The position numbers and the translations under genes are program-made. 64,000 nt of DNA, taken from positions 11,338,571-11,402,570 of the forward strand of contig NC_054534.1 of assembly GCF_017654505.1 (NCBI RefSeq). Reading direction: 5' to 3'. The notes beneath the pieces were generated by a model. That model did not search any database. It was not told the origin of the DNA and saw nothing but the letters and a program-made list of their open reading frames with translations. Each line of letters begins with the position of its first letter. The first letter of the stretch is position 1. Origin of the DNA: Polyodon spathula. Its lineage: Eukaryota; Chordata; Actinopteri; Acipenseriformes; Polyodontidae. This document shows, piece by piece, positions 38,523-54,699 of the stretch.

Positions 38523-38790
38523 CAAAACATATAGTCATGCAACATTCCATGGGAAGAGACATACAATCATGACATAAACCCAAAACATATAGTCATGCAA
38601 CATTCCATGGGAAGAGACATACAATCATGACATAAACCCAAAACATATAGTCATGCAACATTCCATGGGAAGAGACATACAGTTATGACATAAACCCAAA
38701 ACATATAGTCATGTAACATTCCATGGGAAGAGACATACAGTCATGACATAAACCCAAAACATATAGTCATGCAACATTCCATGGGAACAG
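38523..38790. repeat. 58-bp tandem repeat, 4.6 copies
   Basis: The landmark caaaacatatagtcatg starts at 38523, 38581, 38639, 38697 and 38755, an exact 58-bp step. Units are almost identical, with single changes such as tgcaac/tgtaac and acaatcat/acagtcat. High identity points to recent expansion or ongoing homogenisation. Confidence 0.95.
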
Positions 38791-38799
38791 ATGCAAGTT

Positions 38800-40584
38800 C
38801 TCTTGGGTCTTCATTCCATTGAAGCAATTGGTGAAATATAAAAAAATATCAACTAAATAAGATGTTGCTGGTGCTTTACCAACATGATGGCTGACAGTGT
38901 TTGCAGACACTGGTGCCCAATCTATACTGTTTTGTTGGCCAGTTTGGTTACCCTACAGTGTTGATAAACAGGACTGGCTCAGAGTGGACATGGCTGGATC
39001 CCACAAGACAATATGGCGCATGGCTTTTCAACATGGCCCAGTCTAATGCTCTCACCTGCTCGGAAGTTCTTCTAGCTTTGGTTTTCACTCATGCTTCAAT
39101 CCAAATCTTGATATTTTCATGAACATCCTTGTTCATTTATTACAAGATATGAAAAGCTGAAGTTTGTATTATATTTTTCTGATTTATTGGGTCACACGTT
39201 TTCCTTATTTCATCCCAGCGAAGATGTGCTTCACAGCGTTACGGCATGTTGATATTGTCAGTTTAGTAAGAAATCACTTTGTAACAAATACTGAAAGCCC
39301 TGGGTTTTATTTTTTTTATTTTTACTGTGCATTTTAACCTTGTGTCAATATACATTATATTAAGTTTATTTTATGTTTTTTTTTATGGGAGTTGAATTTA
39401 GATTTAAATATTGTGTCCAAAAGAATGAGTGAAATCTTCTGCTAGACTGGACAGAGATTAAACATTTACATAACATTTTCAGGGCTTCAAATGAACGAGT
39501 AGCTGTCAGCTTATGAGTAGCTGGACAGGCTGTATATAAAAGTATTTCTTCTGACAGCTGTGAAGAGAAGGCTGGCTTATATCTTCAGATGGGTGTGTTA
39601 GAAGCAGGATTATTATGTAAGGAAACACTGTTTGCACACTCACAGGGTTACACATTATTCATCGGAGTCTGGGGGGCACTGTAGAAATGTTCTTGTATTG
39701 TACATAGGCCTCCAGCCAGTGGACTGTTTAAACAATCATTGAATCACATCACAAAACCATCATCATCACCAGCACTGAAGCAAAAATCAACACAAAGGAG
39801 GTATTGTATTGTAGGACTATTATTGGTTATATGCATCGTGATTGCCAGACTTGCCAGCAGCAGGAATTGCACCTTGCTCTTTTGTGTTCTGTGCACAGGA
39901 ACTATATGAATGTAAAGCAAATTCTTCTATGCATTATTTCATGTTTTGATAATTGAACTGTAAATTGTCACATATTAACTGTGTATGTGTAATAAGATGG
40001 AGGCTGGGTGTGAACCCGCACCCAGCAAGCGAGCATCTTACTAGCAATGTGAAAGAGCCAAGTTTGTTTACAGCCCTGGTTTTAGAGCTGTTAAGCTCAT
40101 CTCATGTCACCGACAGGGGACAGGACAGAACCCGTAACATGGATGTACCCCCATATAAAAGGACCCTTTGTAATTCACCATAACAAAATGTCCCTTTTTT
40201 TTCATGTGCAAGTATGGTGAGGGAGCACCTGATTATTATGTGTCAGTGGTTGTAAAAAAAAAAAAAAATTATTAATTAAAGCCTTTTTTAACTGAATAAA
40301 AAAAAAAAAAAAAAAAACTATTTTAACCTGGCATGCTCTTATGTCAAAATATGCTTCATTTTTTGCATTTGTCCACTATATTGTGGGAGGGCACGAAGCT
40401 AAAGCTTGAAACACGTAAAGAATTACTAGGGTTTTAAACACAGAGAGTGGCAGTGACTGTGATTGGTGCAAATTCACACACTACAACAGTGATTTACAGC
40501 TATTGTTTCAGCAAGAGTTTTTATGCATTTTATCCCCGACACACTCTTGTGATGAAATATAAAGTCCATTGTGGCATTCTTACA
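38800..40584. other. Unique sequence, possible tRNA-like remnant
   Basis: 39995-40060 read on the minus strand has a hairpin ctgggtg / cacccag with gggttca in the loop, like a tRNA T-arm. It could be a decayed tRNA-derived SINE. Poly(A) runs lie at 40255 and 40299-40317. No exon recognised. Confidence 0.3.
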
Positions 40585-41050
40585 TGTTGTTCCCACTCTG
40601 AAGCAGATAGAGAGAGCCGGAATGGAGACACCGAGACACCGCAATGCAGTGAAGCACCAGCATGGCACTCAGTATTTATTAACACATGAAACCAAAAAAC
40701 AAACAATAATGTCATGTGGCACTACCAGCAATGGTAGCACACAGAGAAAGGTACAAGACTGTAAAAATAAAACACAATACAGCAAACAATAAATCAAAGG
40801 TGCCATGAAAACAGCAGGCCTTGCAGCAGCCCCGATCACAGAGATTGTGATGTTTTTATACTGACATGCCCACCTGCCTGCTGGTACAGCTGACTGCTTT
40901 CAGCTGCTGCTCCACTCAGACAGGTAATCATTCCTGGAAGAGCGCCACACCAGTTAAACAATTAATTAAATCAATCTATTTACAACAATTAACCCAAAAA
41001 TATACAATAAACTACATATTTCCAATGCGCAGCGCTCCCGCTCTGCTACA
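40585..41050 (-). mobile_element. LTR, family B, copy 2 (inverted)
   Basis: On the minus strand it begins TGTAGCAGAGCGGGAGCGC and ends GGGAACAACA. It shares attaattgttgtaaata, tcggggctgctgcaaggcc, ttgtattgtgttttattt and cacatgacattattgttt with 38027-38455. A gttaataaatactg segment holds the polyadenylation-type signal. No matching target duplication was found, so ends are approximate. Confidence 0.6.
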
Positions 41051-41079
41051 CCTATCGATGAGATTATGTAAGTAAAACA

Positions 41080-41080
<1 letters not shown>

Positions 41081-41118
<38 letters not shown>

Positions 41119-41150
41119 TATATATTTACATTTATAAATATATATATAAA
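41081..41150. repeat. TA-rich microsatellite
   Basis: Imperfect TA repeats with ttta and aaa breaks. Confidence 0.85.
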
Positions 41151-41154
41151 CATA

Positions 41155-43700
41155 AAGGCTTTAAAAAGATTGGTCTGAAAAAAAAGATTAACCTAACAAA
41201 CAAGGGACATGAAAACAGCAATGCAATTAAAATATGGAAGCTTATCTTTTGATAACAGATGAAAGCATCCATCTACAATGTGAATTCAATTGGGTAGTGA
41301 ATCAATGAACCCAACCCGTTGTAGGTCAATACCAGCGGGCTTTGAGACAAACTTAGACACATGCATACCAAGAGCAGTAATGTTTGTGAGCTTGGTGCTA
41401 GTAATATTTTACAAGCCTTGCAGAATATCTGAAACACATGGTTGAGAGATGTGTGGCACTTTGGGGGTTTTTTGGTTGTTTTTGTTATTACCCAGCAGCA
41501 CTCATTGTTTCTTTATTACACGGCAGCACTTTTTTTTTTTGTTTTGTTACACAGTAAAGCGTATTGCTTTTTGCAATGATGGCAGAACTGACAGGTGTAA
41601 GTCAAACCAACAATTTGCATAACAGTAGGTGCTACTAATAACAGGTAAAGGTGCATTACAGAATTGGAGGAATACTGTGTCAGACATCTTTGAGGAATGT
41701 CAAGTCCCCAGAGATAAGTGTGTCTGTGGAAGGTGAATATAATGACCACCCATTACAAACATGTCAAGATGCATCACTTTTCTATATTGCTATTTATACA
41801 TTTAGAGCCTTACTAAAATGCACTAAATTTACAGTGAGTGTACGTAAAGCAGTGAGCCTAATGTGCATGAGGAATATAAATTTACTACCCCATTTACTAA
41901 CAGAACACATTCATTTATGTGCACACTATTTGAATAATTTACATGCCATAGCGCACACACTAAATTTAGTGTGATAACTTAATGCACACGACAATGTCCG
42001 AGATTACATGTGACCACCTTCATATGACAAGCGCCAGCAGTCCAGCCTTATCTTTTGGTCAGTAGCTTATTGTGAAGGTGAAGGTGGTTACACTGATCAA
42101 AAATGAGCAATCAACAGACACAGGGCTCAGCAGGGGACAGGCAGAGGCAACGTAAAGTGAAACTGCACTGAATACAGGCTCCATGGATCAGGGTGACAGT
42201 GCTATGTGCGTACAATCAATAGCACACATAACATTGGGGAAGCCAACAAACTGGTAGAAGTCCACATTCACATTCAATCTGTCCTCTGTGTGGATAATTT
42301 TATATAATTCCCAGTGAGCTTTAGCAGGGCATGCAGTTGTATTATACACATCAATAGCTACAGCTTTTAATGTCAGGGAGCCTGTGAATCCAACTAAACA
42401 TAGGCCTGGAGAAATTCTAGTGCACTGGACTCGTTATTAAATAATCATCATAATGTGATTTCCGAAATAATGTTAATATCTTAACGAGCAGGTCTTCTTG
42501 CGACTATTTCTTTTATGTGGGAATTTAAAAGCAAATCCATGTAAATTGCCATAATTTATCAGAAGTTAATTTGCACTTGGAAAAGGAGGATTTAATTAAA
42601 GAAAGAGTGTATAACTCACCTTTAAACAGACATTTAACAGACCACGGCTGTGACGCCGACGGTACAGAGAGAGTGTACAGGACCAGGGTTAATTTCTTAC
42701 AGACTACCTTGATAATTCAATATTTGTAGTTATGAAACTATTTAAGCCATTTCTATACTTGTGGTTATGAATGAGATTTATTCACTTATTTTAACCATTT
42801 GTAACCTAAACATATTTCGTAATGTTGTCAGACTCCTCACACACTTTATGTACACTTTCTCCCTCACTCGTTTGTATGCATATACAATGTTTTTATAAAA
42901 CTGTAAGTGTTTGGTAGTTCATGTTCAGTTTATTTATCGCAGAGGCGAGCAAGTAAAAAATGCATGATTAGAGGAATTCACCAAACAAATAATTATAAAC
43001 AAATTGTGTATTGGGTTAGGGAGTGCTCTTGTAATTTTAAAAGCTTAATAAATATATAATGAAGTGTTACATACATGGTATACATGTATAATAACTAACA
43101 ACTACAAACACCAATGGCACTTGAAACTTTTATATTTATATATAGCCTACAATCGTACATACTAAAATACATACACAAGTAGAAAGTAAAATATCCTCCC
43201 AAATGATGGTAAATGACTAATGGGGTTTAATTAATTAATCCGTGCCGTCCGATTTTTACCCTCACTCCAGATAAGCGTAAATCAGCATTTTATATCTGAA
43301 GTGTTCTAAATAAATGCACATTTTGCATGACAAAATCCACAATTTAAAATTAAGTTTCCAAATTATACATAACATAGATATTCCCATTTTTTTTAATTTC
43401 CATTTGGCTGCTGCTCGCTGGTGGGAGAGCCGCCTCCCTGAACGCTAGTTGTTTCGCGAATTACCGTAAAACTTCAAATAATCGCCAGTCTCTAATAAGC
43501 ACTGGGGCTGCTGGAAAATATGTTAAATGGACGGCGGGTGTCTTTTAAACGCTGGGTTTTGAATAATAATATAATGCGTGTCATATTGAATGTTCCAGCC
43601 AATGCACACACATGGCTGTACAGCGAGCTTACCAATTTGTTTTTCAACAGCAATGAAGAGACCCTGAGGCTCAGGATGAATGATAAGAAAACTGCATGAG
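41155..43700. other. Unique sequence, no gene seen
   Basis: Poly(T) near 41528. 42350-42640 is complex and AT-rich with several aatta cores. At 43460 ttaccgtaaaacttcaaata resembles a MITE end, but no partner end was found. No exon recognised. Confidence 0.35.
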
Positions 43701-43706
43701 AAAATT

Positions 43707-43790
43707 GATAGGGTTAGGGTTATCTCATGAAAAAATGACACATTTAAATACATTAAAACTCTGCATAATGACATTGTTAGTGACGTAGTA
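43707..43790 (-). repeat. Dispersed repeat family T, partial copy 2
   Basis: gggttagggttatct, then acatttaaatacattaaaac and gcataatgacattgtta, in the same order as 57725-57820. The ggtaacacttta end is absent. Confidence 0.65.
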
Positions 43791-43799
43791 CACTAAAGG

Positions 43800-44218
43800 T
43801 GTTCACACCTGCAGCACTGTGAAAACCCAGCCTATGTAACATCATGTGCAGTGTTCTTAAAAGGTTAATATGAGAGCTGCACATGCTTTTCAGATGAGCC
43901 ATCATCTACCCCTATCTGTCACCAGCCACTTCGAACTGAACAATGTGTGCAAATCAGTACTTGACTTCTGGGATGCTTGCCCATCCCTGAAGATAAATCA
44001 TATAAAGGTCCCCCCAGTTGCAGGCTAAGTCGATACCCATTATTCTTTTGCCAGTAAATCTTTGTTGCTACACATTTTATGGCCAACCAATTAACAGTGA
44101 CCGATCCACCCATACATGCTCAGAGTGGATCACGTGGCATGTCTCTTAGGTTCAACGGATTTGCATAGCATAGTGTCTGAATGTAACCGACTTTATTTTG
44201 TAAAAGTTCATATGCATA
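43800..44218. other. Unique sequence, no gene seen
   Basis: Nothing recognised. TA at 44217-44218 is the left target site of the following TIR element. Confidence 0.45.
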
Positions 44219-44355
44219 CAGCTATGGACAAAAACTTTGCATCACCTACAATTTTAGGATCATTAAAAAAAAAACAACTGTATGAACATAATTTAGATCA
44301 TTTAGTTAACATCATGTAATCAAATAAACTACACAATCTACCAGAAGCCATAATA
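44219..44355 (+). mobile_element. Tc1-like TIR element, left part
   Basis: Begins cagctatggacaaaaacttt with TA before it, then the series aattttagg, aacataatttagatc, aacatcatgtaatcaa and gaagccataat shared with 37255-37421. The element is interrupted at about 44356 by a CR1 copy and resumes at 45382. Confidence 0.75.
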
Positions 44356-45381
44356 GCAATAAAAGGGAGACAAAACCGAACCAGGTAACTACAGACCAAT
44401 AAGCCTGACTTCTATCATATGTAAACTTATGTAAACTAAAATAAGATCAAAAATGGAAAGTTACCTATATGGTAACAGTATGCTGGGAGACAGTCAGCAT
44501 GGTTTTAGTAAAGGGACATCATTTCTAAATAACCTGCTTGATTTTTTTTAGGATGTAACATCAACAATGGATAATTAGAAAGCATATGGCATGGTTTATT
44601 TAGATATCCAGACAGATTTTGACAAAGTCGAAAATAAAAAATAAATTCTCAAACTGAACGCAGTAAACTGAAGGCAATAAAAATGTCCATTATAAATACC
44701 ATATTGGAGACACAGAAATTGGAGAAGGAATCTATGAAAAAGATCTAGGAGTTTATGTTGACTCAGAAATGTCTTCATCTAGACAATGTGAGTAAGCTAT
44801 AAAAAAGGCCAACAAAATGCTCGGATATATAGCAAAAAGTGTTAACTTTAAATCAAGGGAAGTAATGTTAAAACTTTACAATGCATTAAGTAAGACCTCA
44901 TCTAGAATATTGTGCTCAGTTCTGGTCACCTTGCTACAAAAAGGATATTGCTGCTCTAGAAAGAGGGCAAAGAAGAGCGACCAGAAAAGGCATGTCATAT
45001 GCAGACAGGATAAAAGAAATGAATCTATTCAGTCTTGAACAAAGAAGACTATGTGACGATCTGATTCAAGCATTCCAAATTCTAAAAGGTATTGATAATG
45101 TTAACCAAGGGGACTTTTTCGGCTTGAGAAAAGAAACAAGGACCAGGGGTCACAAATGGAGATTAGATAAAGGGGCATTCAGAACAGAAAAAAAAATAGT
45201 AGCCACTTTTTTTACACAGAGAATTGTAACTTCCCAGTAATGTAGTTGAAGCTGATACTCTAGGATCCTTCAAGAGCTGCTTAATGAGATTCTGGGATCA
45301 ATAAGCTACTAAACCAACCAAGAAAGATTGGCCAAATGGCCTCTTCTCATTTGTAACCTTTCCTATGTTCTTATGTTCTTA
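44356..45381 (+). mobile_element. CR1-clade LINE copy inserted in a TIR element
   Basis: In order: traces of an RT finger block (aactacagaccaataagcct, 44389) and of QHGFSKG (agcatggttttagtaaaggg, 44499); a deletion that removes the FADD region; then LGVYVDSEMSSSRQC (about 44748), KKANKMLGYIAKSV (44800), FKSREVMLKLYNAL, MSYADRIKEM (44992), NLFSLEQRRLCDDLIQAFQI, TRGHKWRLDKGAFRTE and FFTQRIV (45230). It ends in cctatgttcttatgttctt at 45381, the same terminal repeat as the copy at 5387. Frameshifts and the internal loss make it dead. Same family as 5387-6328. Confidence 0.9.
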
Positions 45382-45445
45382 AATGATTTAATTCAACTTT
45401 ATGAGTTAATTTTATAGGGTGATGGAAAACTTTTGCCCATAGCTG
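45382..45445 (+). mobile_element. Tc1-like TIR element, right part
   Basis: Read on the minus strand from 45445 it is cagctatgggcaaaagtttt, then ccatcacc, the inverted partner of the end at 44219. TA follows at 45446-45447. Confidence 0.75.
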
Positions 45446-45449
45446 TATT

Positions 45450-47599
45450 TACCAGGAATGTACTAATTATGAACCCAGTGGAAATCATGTTCTTCGCGCA
45501 CTGTGCTAAACTTCTCACTTAGCACTGTAGTTCAGCTCTTTGTATGACTTTGATGTGTAATGACTGTAGCAGTAGCTTTCAAATCTGACCTCCCAATTGC
45601 TCTTTCGAGCACAGCACAGGTAGGCTGTGTTCCAGTGTCTGGAGAGGCAAGCTTTAATGGTATGCATGCTAAACACTTACATTGTAACACTCACATGCTT
45701 GATCCAAAAGGTCTAGTGCTGTGAAATGAAAACACAGAATTTGATAAAGGAGCATGTTTGTTTTATGTGAGGTAATATTATTTAGTAACAGCTATATCCA
45801 TTACCTTTCAACTCACAGCCTTGCACAGTACGCACACTGAGCCTCTTGGAACAGACTTTGAGATAAAGTATGCACTCAGGGGCCGTCGCTAGGTGGGACC
45901 TCCATCCAGACAGTCAAACAGCACCCAACTGTTTATAGTGATCATCATTAGTCAAGAGGTAATCTGACATGATGGTGCATTCCTCATGCTACCTGCCAAA
46001 ACACACAGCACTACCGCCTTGGCATGACCAGTCACCTGCCTCTGCTCATGCACAGACACTGCAAGCCTTGGGAGTGGAGGGCACTTAACAAAGAATTCTG
46101 ACAAAAAACAGGCCTTTGTTAATAAGCCCCTTGTGGTTTAAACGAAGTAAAGAGAGGATTTAGTCGATCATTAGTATGATTTGCTCTGTTCACTTTTTTG
46201 CTTTGGTGTTGACAGAATGGAAGCATTTCTTTCCCACAGGATTAAACAAAGAAACACATTTGTTTTGTTTTTTGTGAGAATTGTAAGAGGTTTGGGTTTA
46301 TTCTTGGAAAAGGTTAGGTTCCATTTTATGCTCTTTCTTGGGTGTTTATTTGTTTGATTATTTTGTTTTAATGTTAACCTTTTGCTGTAGGTTTTTAGAT
46401 ATTTTATGCCAATAATATGTTGAGTATTTTATTAATCCATTTATCTTGCTGGAATTGAATTCACAAACTTTGAAGACTAACTACAGTTTGCACTTAAATC
46501 TGGTATAGTTTTCTGTAAATTATTCCCCAGATTAGTCAAAAAAGCTTTGTGATTGAAGAGAAACCCACATGTTTCTACTCTATCTGGGGACTGAGCAGGC
46601 AGTCCAATGCATGTATTATTCAGTTATATAACAGGAGTGGTACAGCAGAGATTACACAGTACACTCTCATGGGAATGCTAAAGACAATAGCACAACAGTA
46701 CCATCCACTCAGGTACCTCATTACATCATTAATAACCACATCTGTCCACTACAGTTATAGATCGTGGGGTACTAGCATTCCAGGGGCTATAGTTAATAGT
46801 CAAGAATGAGAATGAAGAGGGAACGCATAGCCTGGGAGCTGGGGTTACCATGCTAATGGTTTACTCTTGGTCACTGCAAACACTCACCTCTGCAAGGCAG
46901 CTGCATATAAATATTCCCTCAGTAGCATGGCTTTCTTGTTTCACAACCCTGTCCCCAGGAGAACCAGCACACGAACGGGGTTCTTGGTGTAATTTGCTGA
47001 TCTGTTAAGCAGCCAAGCTTGAAATTAGCCACATCACCCTTTAACCTGTGTAACAAGGCCACAGAATGGTGTGTGCCCTTATGAATAAGTGACTCACCCA
47101 AGACCAAAATCACAAAATTCAATACAAACAAGACCAAGATCACAAAATTCAATACAAACAACTACCCCATTCCCAGGACTTATGCCAAAGAAGTCTATAT
47201 ATAATGCATTTGCAGTCACCACAGTTTCCAATAGCTTTCATTTCTGTAGTCTGCTGACAAATATTAATTTCAATTAATCATCTACAGCAATTTTATTTTA
47301 TTTTCATCATCTCTCAAATCCGCATTCCTGATGATGAAGTGTAGCTCCCTCTACCGTTATCTCCCTGCTGTGGACACATTTAATAAATGGTGTAGTTGAT
47401 AAGCCTCCCCCTCATGCATTTGTTCATTCTAAACAAGAGCTGTCAAGACAGCCTAACATCCTATTGCAGGTCACCATGGTGAGTTATTTATTAACATCAT
47501 TCAGATACCCTTTGTGTTAGTTTAGCTCAATATCTTTTAAATCAATGCACAATTAGCAAATCAGTAGATTTGCAATAGATATATAGAAAGTTCCAAAGT
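45450..47599. other. Unique sequence, small tandem duplication
   Basis: 47101-47130 is repeated at 47131-47160 with one change (gaccaaaatcacaaaattc / gaccaagatcacaaaattc). No exon or named repeat recognised. Confidence 0.45.
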
Positions 47600-47612
47600 T
47601 TAACACTAGAAC
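47600..47612. other. piggyBac-like terminal motif
   Basis: TTAACACTAGAAC. piggyBac-type elements start at TTAA with ends such as CCCTAGAA or CACTAGAA. The same 13 bases occur at 58008. No inverted partner was found nearby, so this is a half-element at best. Confidence 0.3.
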
Positions 47613-47693
47613 AGCCTATAGAAGTATAATTGACGTTGTTTGAAAGGCCAACTGTGGGACCAACACATGAGACTGTACTACGGCCTGTGCTCC

Positions 47694-48418
47694 TGTGACA
47701 GAGATCGAATGATTCTTGGTGTCAGATCTCCCTCCCTACCTAAGAGGGCATGGTGTAAAGGGAACAGAATACCCTGGACTAAATGGCATGACAGTTATTC
47801 CCAGGGTTAGATGGAAGTCGGCCATCTAGAAAGGGGGCAGAGCTATGGCACACGAAACCAATGACCTGGATGGGAAACTGCATGGCATCTGCGGATTGGA
47901 GGAGCGGATGCGCTCGTTGACCAAGGGGGTCCTGGGTGATATTATAAAAAAGGGACGTAGTGATGTGATCTGTTCCTTTGTGAACCTGTGCTGTAAAACA
48001 TGAGTGTTTTTCTTTGTCATTAATAATACTGCTCGTAATTATTTGGATGGCTAACATGATCCAGAGCTGTCGCCAAAGGCCAGAACTAAACCCTGATCAA
48101 CAACATTGCACTTTTGTTGTTACTAAAGAACTGTATTCACGATGAGCACTAGAGCACGTACTATGGACTGGTGTTGGTGTTTGTGTATGTGTTACATGTG
48201 GGTGAACTGAAATGGGGCTGTTATTATTTCGGGGAAAAACCGCAGATTATAAATAAGCAATACGTGCCACTGTATTGCTTCATTAACATTTTTATTGTTT
48301 ACTGCTGTTAGCCATCAGGCATTGGATTATACAATTAAACCTTCATTGCACCTGGATTATCATTGTTTGTCTGATTATTGCTCACCTGCACCTGCACACT
48401 GTTAACCACTTTGCCACA
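47694..48418 (+). mobile_element. Solo LTR, family A, copy 1 (725 bp) with perfect 5-bp target duplication
   Basis: Starts TGTGACAGAGATCGAATGA and ends TTTGCCACA. gctcc stands immediately before (47689-47693) and after (48419-48423), a perfect 5-bp duplication. A TATA-like attataaaaaagggac lies at 47941, and attaaacc near 48337. No retroelement coding sequence adjoins it, so it is a solo LTR left by recombination between two LTRs. The 5-bp duplication and TGT..ACA ends fit Gypsy or ERV-type LTRs. Related copies are at 54561 and 63492. Frames across it are not genes. Confidence 0.88.
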
Positions 48419-48423
48419 GCTCC

Positions 48424-52372
<3,949 letters not shown>

Positions 52373-52428
52373 TGTATATATACACACACAATAGCAATGC
52401 AACAAGGTGGAAGTGAACCGGTGACCAT

Positions 52429-52430
<2 letters not shown>

Positions 52431-52505
<75 letters not shown>
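52431..52505. repeat. (AC)n microsatellite
   Basis: About 75 bp of pure AC, 58 bp beyond the right end of Tc1 element 3. Frames of His-Thr or Cys-Val through it are artefacts. Confidence 0.97.
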
Positions 52506-52509
<4 letters not shown>

Positions 52510-54490
52510 CAGTATATTCCACACAAACATATTCTGCATTTATTGGGAGTGGGCATTTTAGAAAATTAATTTGTGTTTCTCCTTAGCCCAGTCTGACGCT
52601 TTTAATGATAGATAGATTACATGCTGTAGTATAAGCATTTTCTTCGGTGGTGTCCTTCACACGTCATTAGCTTTTAGAGGTTAGACATTCACAAGGATTA
52701 GGCTGTGAATCCCTTTTGATACTGTAACATGTACAAGGCCCTTGTAAGACCATATGGTGACAGAGGGCAGAGACGGCTCCCCAGGGCCTTGTCAGGCTTA
52801 GCCGCAATCTATTGTCGGGCGCTGTTGATGAAAAAGGATACTCACTCAGTTCAGCTCAGCAGAAGCTGCCTTAGAGATAGCATCGGCAGAACAGAGATCA
52901 TACCAACTGCCCTGCTTTTACTCCTGTCTTTTCCAAATGTCAGTTTCTGTCTTTCAGTTATTTTTTTTTCCTGAGTACAGTATGTTGCATATTCATTGTT
53001 GCAATTCTGTCGATGAATTCTGTATCCTGTTTCTGATATATTGCCGATAGAAATGTAACATTTCCAAAGTGTTTTTAAAGATTGAAATATGCTAAAATAA
53101 AATACAAAATACAGTTACTATACATTTTATTTCAAATAACCGTTCATCAGTACATACACAGGAACTAAAATGCACTCTATAAATGTTTTATAAAACAATT
53201 GAATTAAATGTGGGAATGATATACTCAATGTGTCTTTGTTGAAAATGAAATGCAGGGATGGGTCTGTACTTTGCATAAAATGCAATGCAGTTCAGTACAA
53301 TACTATAGGACTCATGAAAATATCATCAAAGTTCGAGTTACACATTACAAGCATCATTGAAGAAATGCATTACAAAATCCATTCATTACATAAGCATTAA
53401 GCATTGCAACAGAAGAGACTTTCATATCTGTGCATTGTTTTTTAAAGGAGAAAGTGGCACAAAACAGATATTACCTGTAAGTATTAAGGACCCACATGGC
53501 GTGTTAGATAGACAGTACTGTTAAAGCAGTGAAGAGAATGGTTTGTAAATATTCCCACATACCATTTAGTGTCAGCATTGGGGACCAGGAGATAACATAT
53601 GTGTGCTGTTTCTTTTTTCTGTAACCTTGACACCAAAATGCAAATTGCACCATTTTTTTGTTAAAGGAAAATGCAACTATTGATTGTATAAAACTCGTAA
53701 GAAACGTAGCAGTCTGAGGAGCTAAAGGTGAGGCTTGGGCTTTCTGTTGCTGCTTTTGTAAGTGGAACAGTATTTTGGCAGAAAAGAAATCTGGCCCCTG
53801 ATATTCATTATGTATTTATTTATTTATTTGTTTATTAGGCTTTTTTAATGAATACTTGAGTTAATGTTGTGTTGTAGATAATTAATTCATTGCATTTTTT
53901 TTGCTAGAAAATGCATCTTTGGCTTAACTGTAGCGTTAACTATTTGCCTAATTCATTTTTCAAAAAGCTACTTAGTCTTTCAAATTAGCTTGATCGTTCT
54001 GAAGCATTCACTCAAGATTTACAGTTTTAATAAAGTGGATCAAATGAAGCTTAAACAAGATGTAATATTTTCAACCTACCACCTGCAATCCTTATAATGA
54101 GAAAACTAAACTAAAATAAAAATTGAAAGACCAATTAATTTCTTAAAAAAACTAAAACTTTGACTACAACGATATGACATTGGAATTAAATTCCAGAAAT
54201 GACTTATTAGAGGACTCTATACACAGTTTCATACAAGTTATTAGCAATAGCAACATTATTACTGATGTTCATTTCTTCTGTTGGCAATCCTATGAAAATA
54301 AATTTCAAAGACAGCACAATAAAATAATGGAATCAAAATTGTTGGGACTTCCTGGCAACAACAAATGATTTACAGCAAGACTAGGGGTGGGAATTGCATT
54401 GCTCATTTTCCTCACCCAGACACCACACTTACAAAATACCCTGGTATCTCTTAATAAATAACAGGCCCCCAAAATGTTCTTTTCTTGTAT
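52506..54490. other. Unique sequence, no gene seen
   Basis: 52570-52930 is complex and of higher GC, a weak conserved non-coding candidate. (TATT)n-like run at 53813-53836. No exon recognised. Confidence 0.35.
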
Positions 54491-54493
54491 ATA

Positions 54494-54560
<67 letters not shown>
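54491..54560. repeat. (TA)n microsatellite
   Basis: About 65 bp of TA after a short tttt break. It replaces the start of the LTR fragment that follows. Confidence 0.95.
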
Positions 54561-54564
<4 letters not shown>

Positions 54565-54697
54565 CTCCCTCCTGACCTGTGAGGGTTATAATCAGCAAGA
54601 ACAGAGTTCCATGGACGGGCTGGTCTGACAGTTCGTTCACAGGGTTCAATGGAAGTTGGCCAGCCTGGATGGAAGGGGGTGAGACTCCATTGCAATA
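54561..54697 (+). mobile_element. LTR fragment, family A, copy 2
   Basis: aaatctccctcctgacctgt, then agaacagagttcc, gacagttcgttc, cagggttcaatgg and gagactccattgca align with 63518-63650 and with 47719-47870. The first 25 bp of the LTR are missing at the (TA)n junction; the 3' part is not recognisable beyond 54697. Confidence 0.75.
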
Positions 54698-54699
54698 TA

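Noticed and set aside
38523..38790. CRISPR-like regular repeats
   Set aside because: The 58-bp units are contiguous with no unique spacers, and the genome context is vertebrate.
38901..39122. 73-codon plus-strand frame in fairly complex sequence
   Set aside because: Short, with no recognisable motif and no flanking splice pattern that could be defended.
39993..40060. Possible tRNA gene from a T-arm-like hairpin
   Set aside because: No anticodon arm, D-arm or acceptor stem could be built; at most a SINE remnant.
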